From Ascaphus truei (Eukaryota > Chordata > Amphibia > Anura > Ascaphidae), in NCBI GenBank assembly GCA_036426205.1, contig CM071569.1, forward strand, positions 2,932,559-2,996,558: a stretch of DNA of 64,000 nucleotides, written 5' to 3'. The position numbers and the translations under genes were made by a program. Positions 12,583 through 23,925 of this stretch are shown one piece after another (within the stretch, counting starts at the first letter, position 1; each line of letters opens with the position of its first letter). The notes below the pieces were generated by a model. It was not told where the DNA came from. It ran no database searches and saw only the letters and a program-made list of their open reading frames with translations.

Positions 12583-12790
12583 AAAAGGGAGACCAAAAAG
12601 CGCACCAGCACAAACGGAGCAGGAAAAAACCAGAACAAAAAAAATCAGAACAAAAAAAATGATTAAAAGGGCACTTTAATGTGGCAAAAGACCCATCCAA
12701 TGCATTTCGAACGTCGCAGCGTTCTTTTTCAAGGCTTATTATCATTTTGAGATATACCTGCATTTGAGCGCTTCAGCTATTTTCCATATT
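12583..12790 (-). mobile_element. Short retro-insertion with 16-bp target duplication and hammerhead-like core
   Basis: The L2 sequence GCAATAACAGGATGGG (12567-12582) is repeated exactly at 12791-12806, bracketing about 208 bp of unrelated sequence. That is the signature of target-primed insertion. On the minus strand the insert carries a TTGAAAA box, a GAACG/CGTTC helix, and GAAAT followed by GC and ATT (12703-12735). This is the same order of boxes as the PLE-tail motifs elsewhere in the window. A (T)n-rich stretch lies at the low-coordinate end. It could be a PLE tail fragment or a SINE that borrowed one. Confidence 0.6.
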
Positions 12791-12828
12791 GCAATAACAG
12801 GATGGGTGTGAGGATCGGTCTTAGGTCC

Positions 12829-13744
12829 TGTCTCCGTGACGAATCTCGTGGCGCCCTCATGTGATGCGCATCACGCTGACAGGATCGTGCGCAGGCGCCA
12901 TACAATTGTTGTCAGGCGAAGGACTCACCCATGAGTTAACACTGACAGCAGGATAACTACCTCATCTATTTTACCGGTGGTGCTTACGCCGCCTCCTGAT
13001 GATTGAGTGGGCTGATGGCAATCAGCATTTACAGCTGTGCAACTCGGCATGGATTGGTTCAGCAATCTAGAGGCAAATAGTACATTCAGCCTTGTGCCTG
13101 TCTGATTGGCTAACAGTCCTTTATATGCTCACCGATCCCTGCTCTAAATCGGCTGAGCATAGTAGTCCTTAATTTGCGACAAAGTGCTACCCACAAGCAC
13201 TCAGCTTGCTGTGGCCTTTGCTTTGCTAACCTTGTCTTGTCTCCTAGTATCCTCGACCTCGGCTTGTACCTGGAGCCCCACCTTCTCTTATCCACGACCT
13301 CAGCTTGTACCTGGACCCCCACCTTCTCTTATCCACGACCTCGGTATGGTACCTGGGACCCCACCTCTCTTATCACGACCTCGGCTTGTACCGGGACCAA
13401 ACTTCTCTTATCCACGACCTCGGCTTGTACCTGGACCCCCACCTTCTCTTATCCACGACCTCAGCTTGTACCTGGACCCCCACCTTCTCTTATCCACGAC
13501 CTCAGCTTGTACCTGGACTCCCATCTTCTCTATACCTCGACCTCGGCAACGCACATCGACTATTCTACATCTCCAACCCTAGACCATGGCGAGAATCAAC
13601 ACTACCCAACTTCTCCTACCCTGACCCGGCCACACGACTACGGATCTGCAGACTGGACGCAGTCCCGCGGCTGCAGGTTGGTGTATTCTAAATCCCCACC
13701 TCAGCCTCGCGGTTCTGTCCTGGTTGTGGCGAGCCCCCGTTACA
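12829..13744 (+). mobile_element. Solo LTR, Ty3/Gypsy-type
   Basis: Begins TGTCTCCGTGACG and ends CCCCGTTACA (TG...CA), inside the L2 relic. TAGGT occurs two bases outside the left end (12822-12826) and again just beyond the right end (13746-13750), close to a 5-bp duplication. A TATATGCTC box lies near 13121-13129. The 3' third contains the CCTCGACCTCGGCTTGTACC phrase family also seen in the LTR at 41223-41952, so the two belong to related families. No internal region is present, consistent with LTR-LTR recombination. Confidence 0.7.
13255..13540 (+). repeat. 40-bp minisatellite inside the LTR
   Basis: About seven units of CCTCGGCTTGTACCTGGACC plus CCCACCTTCTCTTATCCACGA, near 40 bp each, with small length changes in the third and fourth. 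It creates an artefactual 192-codon frame at 13174-13752. Confidence 0.92.
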
Positions 13745-15220
13745 ATAGGTAGTGTCAAGGGTGTTATTTGTGGGAATAGGTATAATTTTTGCATGCTTGA
13801 AGGATATGGAAAAGGTACCAGAGCAGAGAGAGGAGTTGAAAATGTGGGTGAGTATAAGAATGAAAATTGAGATGAAGAGGGAAAATAGTGGAAGGAGAGC
13901 AACAGAGACACTTCCTCCACTGTGACAGAGAAGAATGAGTCCATGAAATCAGGAGGAAAGTTACAGTGGTAAAAGGATGTGTGGAATAAGAGGAGTATTC
14001 AATATGGATGCTTTAGTGAACAAAATCCACCTTTGCTTTGCAATAGTTAGCAAGGTTTAGAGGTGTAGTGAAGGAAGAAAAGCAGCTCACCGATGGAGGT
14101 CTAAGGTGCGAATCAAAGACAGAGAAGAGGCAGCATGGGTTAGACATGCGAGTGTTGATTAGTGAAGAAAAGTAGATTTGTTTATCCTGGGAGAAAGCAG
14201 AGTTGAAATAAGATAGGAGGAATTTGTAGTGGAGGAAGTCAGCAAGGGTATTTCCCCCAGAGGTGTTTAGAAGAGCGAGTGCAGAAGCAGAGCATGCGTG
14301 AATAACAGTTTGGTCAGAGGCCTACAGTGAAGTGAGCAGTGGAGTAGAAGTGCATGTAGATTAAGAGGGGAACATGGGGCAGAGTTGTGTTTTTTGACAA
14401 GGTTGTCGGGGTCACTAGAGGAGCACAGAGAAAAGAAGAAGGTGTGCAAGGTGGAATCCAGACCTCGTAGGTTAGTGGAATGCAGGTCTTGGCAGAAATG
14501 AGGTGTAGATGGAGGCAAATACAAAAAAGAGTTGAGAGCAAATGAGATGAGGTGATGGTCAGAGAAAGGAAATAGAGAGATCATAGAGAACAGAATTTAG
14601 TTAAAACTAGGTCAAGATAGTGGTCACTAGGTCAAGATAGTGGTCATCCTTGTGGATGCTGGGTGCAGTCTATAGGTGAAGGCCAAAGGAAGAGTTTAGA
14701 AAGAGAAAGTGGGAAGTGTATGGGAGACTGGGGTTATTAATATAGTAATTAGAATATCCGAGGAGGGGAGTTAGAGTACAGAATTCACAGTCAGAGAGTT
14801 AGAAAGGGGGTGATTAGAGGTAGGTAGCTCATGGATGACAGTTACCTGGAGAGAGAGGAGAGCATAACTGGACAGTATGAGCCTGAAAGACAAAAAGAGT
14901 GAAGCACAGGAAAGGGCCAGTAGCGGCAGGAGGAGAGGACAAAGCCCAAACCTCCACCCCTAACGTCAGAAAGAAAGGTCACTGTGAGAGAGAGCAGCTT
15001 TCAGTGTATAGTCAGACTGAGAGGCAAGTTCCAGGTATGGTAAAAAGGTGCAAAGAGTGGAGAAGGTCATACACAGAAAATACTTTGTTAGAACATGATC
15101 AGGCATTCCAATAGGCACAGGAGAAACGGGGTGGCGATTGGGATCAGGATGAACAAGGGCAAGTGAAGGCACTTTCTTTAAGAAATGGGCTGCCCCTCTA
15201 AAAGTTAGAAAGCTCACTCA

Positions 15221-17489
15221 TGAGTGAATCAGAACAGTAATCTGAAAGCTGAGAACTGAAGTAAGTGGTACTATAGGCTATATATAGTAAGTGTGCAGCT
15301 CTGACATAGGTGAATAGTGAAAAGCTAATGCCAGCTGTCCCTGCCATACACTGCTCTGCAGTAAGCAGCTTATTGGCAGGAATGCACTGGTTTATACATG
15401 GATGGATTTGTGGCTAAAAAAATGATATAAAAATTATATATGTTTCTTTAACCGAGTAAATGCCAGGCCCATTAAAGTACTCTATGACTATTGTTAAATG
15501 TAAATACAGAAATGCTACAGTACATAAAGCCCAATTTGCAGAATTTGATAGTTACAGTGGATTCCCCTTAAATATTTGTGGTGAAGTATACTTGTGTTTA
15601 TGGGTGTAACCCCCTATGTGATACAAGCAACACACTCACAATGCCCCCCGGAAGGTTCCTCTCCAGTGTCATGGACATGTGACTTATGATGAACATAGGA
15701 TTAGATAATAACTAAGGCAAAGCTGTGGAAGAGGTGGGTCTAATGGGAGAGGAGCCTTTAAAAAGGGGTTGGCCGGCATGTGTGAGGCAGATCTGCACGA
15801 GTCTTGATAAAGTATGACCCGAAGCCAGTCTACGTCCCTCTGAGAGAGCGGCTATTGACTGGAGGGAGAACAGCACAGCGTGCAGGGAAGCCCAGCAGAA
15901 CACCACCAGGAAGCCACACGGAGGAGCGAGCACTGTTGGAGAGGACCCTCAACGGTTGCAACTAAATGTGGTACTGAAGTATTTTCCGAAGTGCAGGCCT
16001 GCTGCACTTTGTTGCATTATAGAGCTCAACTGTGTGCCGAAACCACCACCTAGGCGTAGATACTCAGGATTGAGTGGTTGTATCCTCAAGACACTTACAT
16101 ATGCCCATGCAGCACTTATGGGGAATGTAATGTGGATGTGTTATAATATGTACAGTATGTGGTGATCCTTAGTTAAGGGTCACAAGGATTCTACAGTATA
16201 CTGTATAGTATTTGCTATATAACCGATTTTATATTACAAACATCATTGTAGTTTCCTGTTGTCTGACCGAAAGCCACGTGTGGCATATCACCCAGAAATA
16301 GTGGACCAAGGCCCCCACCACAGCAACAGGTATCAGTCTGGGGGCTATGGAAAGGAGGGGTTACGTGGGTTTCTCCCGAAACCACGTACTTGTTACATTT
16401 CTAGTTTGCCTTATAAGCAGTCGAATTTTCACATATTAGACATTCGGCAAATTTCTCACTCGTGGTTTTCTCTTAATTTTTTTACATAATTTTCAGGTGA
16501 TTGTTTTTCTGTACATTTTGCTTTCGAATTTCCAGAAATTATTTCCTTCTTCGCTTGGGTTTTCCCAGAATGTGCAAAATGGGCTGCCCTTCTCTTTCAT
16601 AGCAATGGTTTTCAATGTTGACAACGACTGTGGAGAACATGTCACTTCCGCGCGCGGGTTAATATCACTGCTTCTCCAAAATACACGGCTCGGGTAAGTG
16701 GGACGACTCTATGACTTGTCCTCCTTTCTGAGGGTCAGAAATCCAGACTGAGACCATGTAGGACCTCAGGCAGTTCGAGTTGTGCTCATTTCCTGGTCCC
16801 ATGCATGTTACAAAAAATGGCATCTAAAAAGGCCACAAATATCAACATAATTCTATGAATATTTAGTTCACTTCCAGCATTTCAATCGTCATGGCAAGAG
16901 AAAAGGAAGCCGACTGAAAGGTCACATGCAGTAATCATGCCTTGCTGTCCACCATATACACTGACTAGAGTCTTAAAGACCAGACGGGTGTGGTCTTTAC
17001 ATTCTCACTGGAGTGCTCACAGGCACACAGATATACAGATATAGAGAACCAGTGCTGCTTCTGTGCTATTACTCATAGCAGCGGCGATTGAGCAGAAAGG
17101 GAAGCTCGCCATGATCAAAGGGGCAATCCTTCCTAAGAACAAAGGTGAATTAATAGAAAACATTTTTAAAGGGTTAGATCTGGGATATTGATGCACTTTT
17201 ACAATATCTGACCCCAATGAACATCATAAACCATTTTTTTAAATGAGTTAGTAAGTACGTTGAGCTGAGAATTGAGAGCGGTTTGATTTCCTCGGGGTGA
17301 TCCCTTTTGTTTGATGTCCCGGCCTTGCCACTCCCCCGATAAGCCTCAGAAAAAAAGAAAATACGTGATTGCCAAACACTCCCCTATTCCTGGGCTCCTT
17401 AATAAGGATTTGTAAATCATTTCCAAAGAAACAACCACACATTATGTAAGTGATGGTGGGTAAAAAAGGGACAAAACCCCTCCACCGTT
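15221..17489. other. Unassigned region with one LTR candidate
   Basis: No coding signal. Between 15605 (TGTAACCCCC) and 16397 (...TTGTTACA) is a 793-bp stretch with mutually inverted ends and a TTTAAAAAGG box near 15758, as an LTR would show. Flanking 5-mers do not match, so this is only a candidate. The remainder is unassigned AT-rich DNA. Confidence 0.3.
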
Positions 17490-17840
17490 CAGCAAATAAA
17501 AATACCACTGGTGAACACATTCACATCTCAGAGAGGTCTCCAACCCTGCTTTCTCCATTATCTCCTGGCATACAATGCTTCCACTGCAGCTAAGGGTTCT
17601 GGGTAATGAAGTGCAATTGAGCCCAGTGTCACCTTTTACTTCATGTCCATTTTAACATGGACCCATATAAGCTTATGCCTGCCGGCCGGTTTACACTGTG
17701 TGCTAATTTGCATGTCATTACCCAGAATCCCTCGCTGCAGTGGAAGCACTGTATGCTAAGAGAGAATGGGGTAGAAGCAGGGATGTGGACCTGTCTGAGA
17801 CGTGTGAATTTGCTTACAAGTGGTATTTTTATTTGCTGCA
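17490..17840 (+). mobile_element. Palindromic miniature element (AAATAAAAATACCACT ends)
   Basis: The left half starts GCAAATAAAAATACCACT and the right half is its imperfect reverse complement, ending AGTGGTATTTTTATTTGC. Each arm is about 150 bp and carries the phrase CAGTGGAAGCA or its complement. Left-half-only copies lie at about 19000-19180 and 52833-53035. It has no coding capacity. The similar peptides in minus/plus frames of the copies reflect shared repeat sequence and not a gene. Confidence 0.8.
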
Positions 17841-17875
17841 CTAAAACGGAAGAATGAAAATGTTTCACTGTAGCA

Positions 17876-18324
17876 TTAAAGCTGCAGTTCAAGCACAATC
17901 CCACGTGTTTAAAAAAAAATAAAAAATCAGTTCTGTACTGTGAGAAAATACTTGTCGCATTTAAGAAAAAAATGTTTTAAAGACATTTTTAATGTTTCTA
18001 ATGTATGAAGCATTTCCAAAGTCACAGCCCCTTCCCCTTCTGATAGGCTCTGGCTCTTGAGCCCCTGTCCTCTCTCTAGCAGTGCATCAATTGTATCTAG
18101 TAACTGCCCAGTCAATCAAATTCCAGGACTACATTGCCCACAATGCTGTGCAAGAACTGAATTAAATAACCCTGAGCAAGCGATCGATTACAGGAGAACG
18201 GATCTATCTGCAGCTTAGCTAATCCCTCGTCAGTGTGCAGGTTGTATTGATGCACATATTGAATGGGGGAAAAAAATATATATATATATATTTTTTTAAA
18301 CGGCAGCTTGAACTGCAGCTTTAA
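17876..18324 (+). mobile_element. TTAA-flanked miniature element
   Basis: Inverted ends TTAAAGCTGCAGTTCAAGC and GCTTGAACTGCAGCTTTAA are perfect over 19 bases and include TTAA at both edges. TTAA target sites are typical of piggyBac and Kolobok transposons. The 449-bp interior is non-coding and ends in a (TA)n run with A/T tracts (18265-18298). The element lies about 36 bp from the preceding palindromic element. Confidence 0.82.
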
Positions 18325-20343
18325 ATTCCTAGGAATTAATTTAAATTAATAGGAAGCCGTGATGTCATTCCTATTGCGACTTCCTATTGGCCCACGTCAC
18401 CGGGGGCTTTAGACTCAACCGAGATTCTGGCACCCACTACAGAGGTATCTCTGTAACCAAGGGGGCCCCCAGAGCTGAAATTAATGGGGTTCAGCTGCAG
18501 AGATCCCTGCTTCAATCGTATCTAAAAAAAAATGTTTCGCTTAGCTAAAGAAATCGTTTCATAGTGGCGATGTCCCTGCCTTCGCAGCATGTGAACCTGT
18601 ATCAGCTTCTCCTGGTGACTAAAGGGCAAGTCCCTTTATTCCTCTGTGCCGCAAGTACCCAGAAATTAGATTGTCAACTCTTCAAGGTTGTCAGACTTGT
18701 AGCCGTAAGCTGCTTAACATACATTATCAGTGCTGTGTAGGGAAGCCCAGGACGCCACTTACTATATTCACACGGTTATCACTGTGCGGGAGAGGGGACT
18801 GTATATCTGTATAACCCCCTGCTGTTTGGTATCATTGTGTAATGAAGACGTCCCCAGAATCAGCACCACAATTGCAGGGGATCCTGCTAACAAATGACAC
18901 GATTTGATGTTCCTCGCCCTACTGATGGCAGTTGGCTATGATCACCGTGTTCTGCAATACCTCCCCTGTAATGGTCATACAATACTCTTGTGATTTTGAT
19001 GCAGGAAATAAAAATACCACTTGTGAGCACATTCACACGTCTCATGGGTCTGGAACCCTGCCTTTCTCCGTTATCTGTTAGCATGCAGTGCTTCCACTGC
19101 AGCCAGGGATTCTGGGAAATGACATGCACATGAGCAGTGTCACCTTTTGCTTCAAATCCATCATTATTTTGCTGTAACCCAAGTTTAGATGACAATACAC
19201 AGAAATGACAGTAGTCGGATGACATTATAACCTGAGATGTTTCTGTGACTCCTGGCGATACAGTACATGAAAGTGGTGCGGAGGATAGCACAATAAGCAG
19301 ATGTTTCAATGTCCGGGCTAGGGAAGATGCACTCATTACCATGTCACAGCTGCCACCAAGTGGCATACTTTTGTATTACAATATTCTATTAAAGGGCAAG
19401 TCTCTCCTAAGCGAAAAGTACAGCAATGGCAGTTACATATTTAGGGGTTACATCTGGATAAATAATGCTCTTTTTTGTTTTTTAACACAAATCTGACACC
19501 TCTAAGTATTTATTTATTTTTAATTATTCTGTAACAGGGTGAGAGGAGACTTAGGAGGGACTGACTTCCTCTGGCTGCTCCCTGTATGTTGCGTTTTTAA
19601 TGTAGGATATTTGTGACGTCCGTGTTACAATGATCTTGCCTGGAATTTCCCGATTCCATTCACAAATCTGCAGCTGCTGCACCACGACGTGATGTCCATA
19701 CAAACACATATACTCATATACAGCCTACTGAAAGGTCAAGGGTCACCAAGCACCTTCGTTTCAGTGAAATGGATTTACTCCGTAACTTCAATGGTATAAG
19801 GAAGCTGGCACGTCCAAGCAGCACTAAAATGCCTAAAATATACTGACGGGAAATAATTATGTATACATATTCTTATAAGGAAAATAACACTAAACACATC
19901 TGGGGACATATTTACTAAACTGTGCTATGCCCCGTGCCCAGAAGGTGTCTTGTGGCATAGCATCACTTAGTAAATATGGCCCTCTGTCTTACTTGATAAG
20001 GGAATCCTACTTGATAAGGGTCTAATGTGCAAAACCTGTCAGGTGTGATAAGGAATCCGAGTCCCCTGTGGTATGAGAGTATGGTACTGACATTTATTAC
20101 ATAACCAATGCAGGTTTGTGGGAACTCACATTGTATTGTCTACATGAGAGATCTTACTGGCTGACAAGTGATGCAAGCTCAGGCAGCCCATCAGGTTATA
20201 ACTCATCCTTAGCACCTACAGTACATACTGTCTGGATGCTGATGCTAGAAGGCAAATTGCATTATCATTTGGGATGTAATACCAAGAGAAACAGAGCTGT
20301 GCGAGTGACAGAGCCATGAATGGAAATTCAGGAGCAATTATTG
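18325..20343. other. Unassigned with half-copy of palindromic element
   Basis: 19000-19180 is a left-half copy of the palindromic element at 17490. Around 18420-18510 is a short stretch (GGTATCTCTG ... GGGGTTCAGCTGCAGAGATCCCTGC) related to the hairpin family at 31383-31612. The rest is unassigned. Confidence 0.45.
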
Positions 20344-21001
20344 CAGCGGCATAACTACGCCATAAGGGGCCCCCGGGCAACGTCACGGCATCACGCGTCA
20401 GTGCATTGTCATGGCGTCACCACGTCGCAACCTCTATGAAGGAGGAGCTGCTTTGTAAGGCCTCGTTCAGGGTGATGGCTTCGGAGGGAGGGCGTGCTGC
20501 CGTGCGAGCTGCCGTGGGACACAAAGTATTCAAATTGAATACTGGTTGTCAGGGTAGCAGCTGCCCTGTCTCCGAAGCCAGGAGTTGACGCTGGCTACAG
20601 TTTCAATAAACGAAAAAATCGTTTTTTGAAGCTGCAGCAGCGTCACTGGGACCTCGGCAGCCAATGAAATCATTCTTGAGAATGATTTCAAGACTGCTGC
20701 CTCGATCCCTAACCTCAGGTCTGTAGCCCCGCCCCCTCCTCAACTCCTGAAACAGTCTGCTGGGGATGAACACACATCGCCCAGCAGACTAGAACGCCCT
20801 CCCTCCAACTCCTGCCTCTGGCACCCTGGACGAGGCCTTACACCCCCCCCCCCGCGGCAATCAGTTTCATTGCTGTGGGGAAGAGCGTGGGGCCTCTTTG
20901 GCTCGAGTCTGAAGGGAGGGTCCCGACACCCTTCTGCCCCCCCCGCCCCCTCCCGAACTGGGGAACCCAGGTTAGTGCCCAGGGCAGTAGTTACGCAATT
21001 G
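20344..21001 (+). mobile_element. hAT-like element with perfect 8-bp duplication
   Basis: Flanks AATTATTG at 20336-20343 and 21002-21009 are identical. The ends CAGCGGCATAACTACG and AGTAGTTACGCAATTG are imperfect inverted repeats. The interior (CAACGTCACGGCATCACGCG) resembles that of the elements at 34275 and 44100. It is split by the TA-flanked element at 20454-20841, which therefore inserted later. Confidence 0.75.
20454..20841 (+). mobile_element. TA-flanked GC-rich miniature element, nested
   Basis: Inverted ends AGGCCTCGTTCAGGGTG and CACCCTGGACGAGGCCT differ at one position over 17 bases and are flanked by TA on both sides. The interior holds further self-complementary pairs (for example AGTCTGCTGGG and CCCAGCAGACT near 20753-20792). 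It has no ORF. The TA target duplication points to a Tc1/mariner-type transposase source. Confidence 0.75.
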
Positions 21002-21009
21002 AATTATTG

Positions 21010-21619
21010 GTTCTTCAGATCCTGTGATCCAAAACATCAGATCCATAAAGACTTGCGACTAGACGTTTTCGTTTTCAAAAGACCCCAAAGTATTTGTAAA
21101 ACAGTAGGTATATTGGTAGGTACAGTATATATACATTATAGGTATAATATACATTATAGGTATAGTGTGCATACATTATGTTGATAACAGGACTATTCTG
21201 TTATCGCCTTTGCTCCCGGAAGAAACCAGATCTGCACACAGTACATTTAATAGATTTTAACAATCATGCTGCAATAGTGTTTTTGAGATGAGACGCCAGT
21301 TGATAAATACTGGCTTAACTTTCTTTCGTTTCCCCCTTCCCTTCCTTCTTAATTTATGTATTCAGATATGGCTTCAAAACAGGCCCCTCTGAATGTGAAT
21401 GGGTTAATTTTTGCAGGTTTTTTTTGTACCATTAAAAGAGCAGGAGAAAGTATTAGTGAGCAGAGAAGAAAGGATAGTTAGATATGTGGTTGGCATCAGA
21501 TACGCTTTGCAGAATTTGATGTGTATTTCTGTTACATTTTGGGGTTTCTGATAAATGTTGCAAACGGTCACATTGCTCAAAATGTTGCCAGAACTTTGAA
21601 AAAATTGAAGTATTGAAAT
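21010..21619. other. Unassigned sequence
   Basis: Only a short ACATTATAGGTAT tandem (about 21130-21180) is notable. Confidence 0.35.
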
Positions 21620-21800
21620 CGGGGCTGGCCAACTCCAGCCCTCAAGGGCCACCAACAGGTCAGGTTTTAATGATACCCCTGCTTCAGCACAGTTGGCTCA
21701 GTCAAAAACTGGTCAACTCAACTCCAAGGGCCATCAACAGGTCAGGTATTAGGGATATCCCTGCTTCAGCACAGAAGGCTCAATCAGTGGCGTAGTCCTC
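21620..21800 (+). mobile_element. hAT-like family A, rearranged copy
   Basis: Two left-type ends in the same orientation (GGCCAACTCCAGCCCTCAAG at 21627 and AACTCCAAGGGCCATCAACA near 21719) and no right end. This looks like an internally duplicated or recombined family A copy. Confidence 0.7.
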
Positions 21801-21878
21801 GAATTTAGCCCTACTGTATGTCTCAGAAATTCTTTTTATTGGCTGCTCTGTAGATGAGAGAAATGACATTGCATAGTA

Positions 21879-22060
21879 CAGCGGTTTCCTATCTTTTTTT
21901 GCTTAAGGAACCCCCCAAATGAAATTCAGATGAACCCCCAATCTCTAATAGCAACTCTGTGATCAGATGCATTGTAAATGATTCTGTACTTGATGCAATC
22001 TTAAAATAGTTGCAGGGAATCCTTTAGGGACGTCCCGGGAACCCTGGTTGAAAAACACTG
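21879..22060 (+). mobile_element. hAT-like miniature element, family C
   Basis: Ends CAGCGGTTTCC and GGTTGAAAAACACTG form an imperfect inverted pair. Flanks GCATAGTA (21871-21878) and GCATAGTG (22061-22068) match at 7 of 8. The interior phrase ATCAGATGCATTGTAA is the same word that is tandemly amplified at 37422-37890. Confidence 0.8.
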
Positions 22061-22196
22061 GCATAGTGATTGTAATTCCTGTCTTGGTTTATATTTTTGA
22101 GTTGAATATCATGTATATATACCATTTACACTCAAAAATGAAATGTCACTTTATTACTGGACAGAAAGTGATTGTGATAATGAAAAGTGTCTAGTT

Positions 22197-22374
22197 CAGG
22201 AGCGGCCAACTCCAGTCTTCAAGGGCCACCAACGGGCTAGGTATTAGTGATATCCCTGCTTCAGCACAGGTGGCTCAATCAGAGGCTCAGTCAAAGACTG
22301 AGCCACCTGTGCTGATGCAGGGATAGCCTGAAAACCTGACCTGTTAGTGGCCCTGGAGGACTTGGCCACCCCTG
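22197..22374 (+). mobile_element. hAT-like family A copy
   Basis: Ends CAGGAGCGGCCAACTCCAGT and CTTGGCCACCCCTG. The central palindrome is built on GGCTCAGTC/GACTGAGCC. Flanking 8-mers no longer match well, so the copy is old. Confidence 0.78.
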
Positions 22375-22418
22375 ATTTAAAGGGTAATGTGACATACACA
22401 TTGCACATCTCTCTAGTT

Positions 22419-22790
22419 CAGTGATTTCCAACCTTTCGGGGAGCCCCTATCTGGCTGACACATATTAGGTTCGACAGGGGTCAGTCAGAACATTTCACAC
22501 TTCACGAGCCACCTTTATTTCCCACCCTTTACCCATGTATTTTTCTCCCATCCATCTTTATCCCTTGCGACTCACTCTTACTCCCTCTTTTCCTCACTCA
22601 CTCCCTCCTGCCCCCTCTCTTCTCTCACTCGCCCCTACCTTCCGTCAATTACCCCACTCTCTCTCAATCCACCCTACAAAATACATACCAAAAAAAACCA
22701 CCCCCATGAGAGGGAGGAGGTTGGGGGGAGAGGGTCTGTGGTCCATAGGAGGAACCCCTGAGACTGCTTCAAGGAGGTTGGGAATCACTG
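22419..22790 (+). mobile_element. hAT-like miniature element, family D
   Basis: Ends CAGTGATTTCCAACCT and AGGTTGGGAATCACTG are inverted repeats with one mismatch. Flanks CTCTAGTT (22411-22418) and CTCTAGTG (22791-22798) match at 7 of 8. The interior is a C/T-rich tract that yields a spurious 101-codon frame. Confidence 0.85.
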
Positions 22791-22864
22791 CTCTAGTGAG
22801 TATACTTTCCTTGCATTACCTGTGGCTTGATGACATTTAGGCCAAGATTAACAACAAATTGCAG

Positions 22865-23098
22865 AATGCCTGTGAGGCCGCCCCTAGTGCGTGCACGATG
22901 GCGCGACCGCGGGTTGAAAAGACAATCTTTAGTCTTTTCAAGCGACAGCCGCGTCAGGTGAGCGGTTCAGCCAATCACGGCGAACACCACGCTCCGCCAC
23001 GTCTCCCCATCGCTTCCATCTGAATTCACACATCGCTCGGGCCCGAGGCGCGATGAGCGCCTGCGGACGCACGCCAGCGCGGACTATAATCTTAGCCT
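22865..23098 (+). mobile_element. GC-rich miniature element, diverged copy
   Basis: Contains the phrase CAGGTGAGCGGTTCAGCCAATCACGG shared in form with the elements at 11241 and 59792, and ends near CTTAGCCTTA. Left end AGGCCGCCCC is degraded. It is CpG-rich compared with its flanks. Confidence 0.5.
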
Positions 23099-23539
23099 TA
23101 CAATATACTGTAGGTGCCGCAGCTATTAATAATAAGCCATCATTTCAGAGTATTGTACAACACGGGTAATTGCAAAACAGAAAACACTGCCGAATAATTT
23201 GATGCGTTAGGGACTCGTAGCTTATACAGAAGGGAACTACTTTATTTGGGCATTTAAATACATATCAACAGCAGGAAGTGACTTTGCTCTTAAGGATTTA
23301 ATTGCTGCAGAGCAATAGTCAAATGCTTAATTACACATAAAACATTTTAAATTGATATGCTTGAAAGGAAACTAAACAAGGTAATGCTTCGGTACTGTAA
23401 TGCTGAAGTACTGAGCCTGCAACAACTTCAATTCTCATCTCAAGAGAGAATAAGATACTGTCGTTTCTCAAAATATAGTGCATAGAAACCATCGATGGAA
23501 TAGTATGTAGAAATCATGTAGTGGGAGCTATGATTTAAG
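23099..23539. other. Unassigned AT-rich sequence
   Basis: No gene-like or recognisable repeat signal. Confidence 0.35.
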
Positions 23540-23925
23540 GAAGGGGTGCTCAACTCCAGTCCTCAAGCCCTCTCCCCCACCCCCAACAGGTCAGGTTTTC
23601 ACGGTATCCCAGCTTCAGCACAGGTAGCTCAATCAGTCCCTGCTCAACACAGGTGGCTTAATCGGTCTTCATAAAGAGCTGGAATTGCAGTGTCTTATAT
23701 ACATGTTTCCCTAATGCAGACAATACAGCACCTCAGAGGTTCTCAACTCCAGTCCTCAGGACCCGCCAACAGGTCAGGATATCCCTGCTCCAGCACAGGT
23801 GGCTCAATCAGTATCTGTCTTCGACTGAGCATTTGATTGCGCCACCTGTGCTGAAGCAGAGATATCCTGAAAAATCTTACCTGTTTGGGGGGGTGGGGGG
23901 GGGCTGCCGTTGAGCACCGCTGATT
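23540..23925 (+). mobile_element. Two adjacent hAT-like family A copies
   Basis: 23547-23680 is a left-half copy (CTCAACTCCAGTCCTCAAG) with a C-rich expansion. 23735-23925 is a full-length but diverged copy with a G-rich expansion (GGGGGGGTGGGGGGGGG) near its right end. The G/C runs lie in the arm next to each terminus. Confidence 0.7.

Larger units (their letters stand above)
11606..15220 (-). pseudogene. L2-clade LINE relic (endonuclease end to RT C-terminus)
   Basis: A heavily mutated LINE read from high to low coordinates. Near 14541-14570 is an SDHH motif like the end of an AP-type endonuclease. A linker follows to about 13760. After an LTR insertion, RT blocks are readable: FVSKLIKHLVF (about 12540-12575), a GVPQ motif (about 12225-12240), and LNMSKMELLMSHPNL (about 11995-12045). 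The C-terminal tail matches the copy at 5650-6260. Stops and shifts are frequent and the catalytic YADD box is lost. Two insertions (12583-12790 and 12829-13744) interrupt it. The 5' limit near 15220 is a guess. Confidence 0.75.

Noticed and set aside
13174..13752. 192-codon plus frame
   Set aside because: Entirely explained by the 40-bp minisatellite within the LTR and its flanks.
17657..17857. QNPSLQWKHCML-type peptide conserved between 17.7 and 19.1 kb
   Set aside because: The similarity is explained by both being copies of one non-coding palindromic element; frame and strand differ in a way that follows the DNA.
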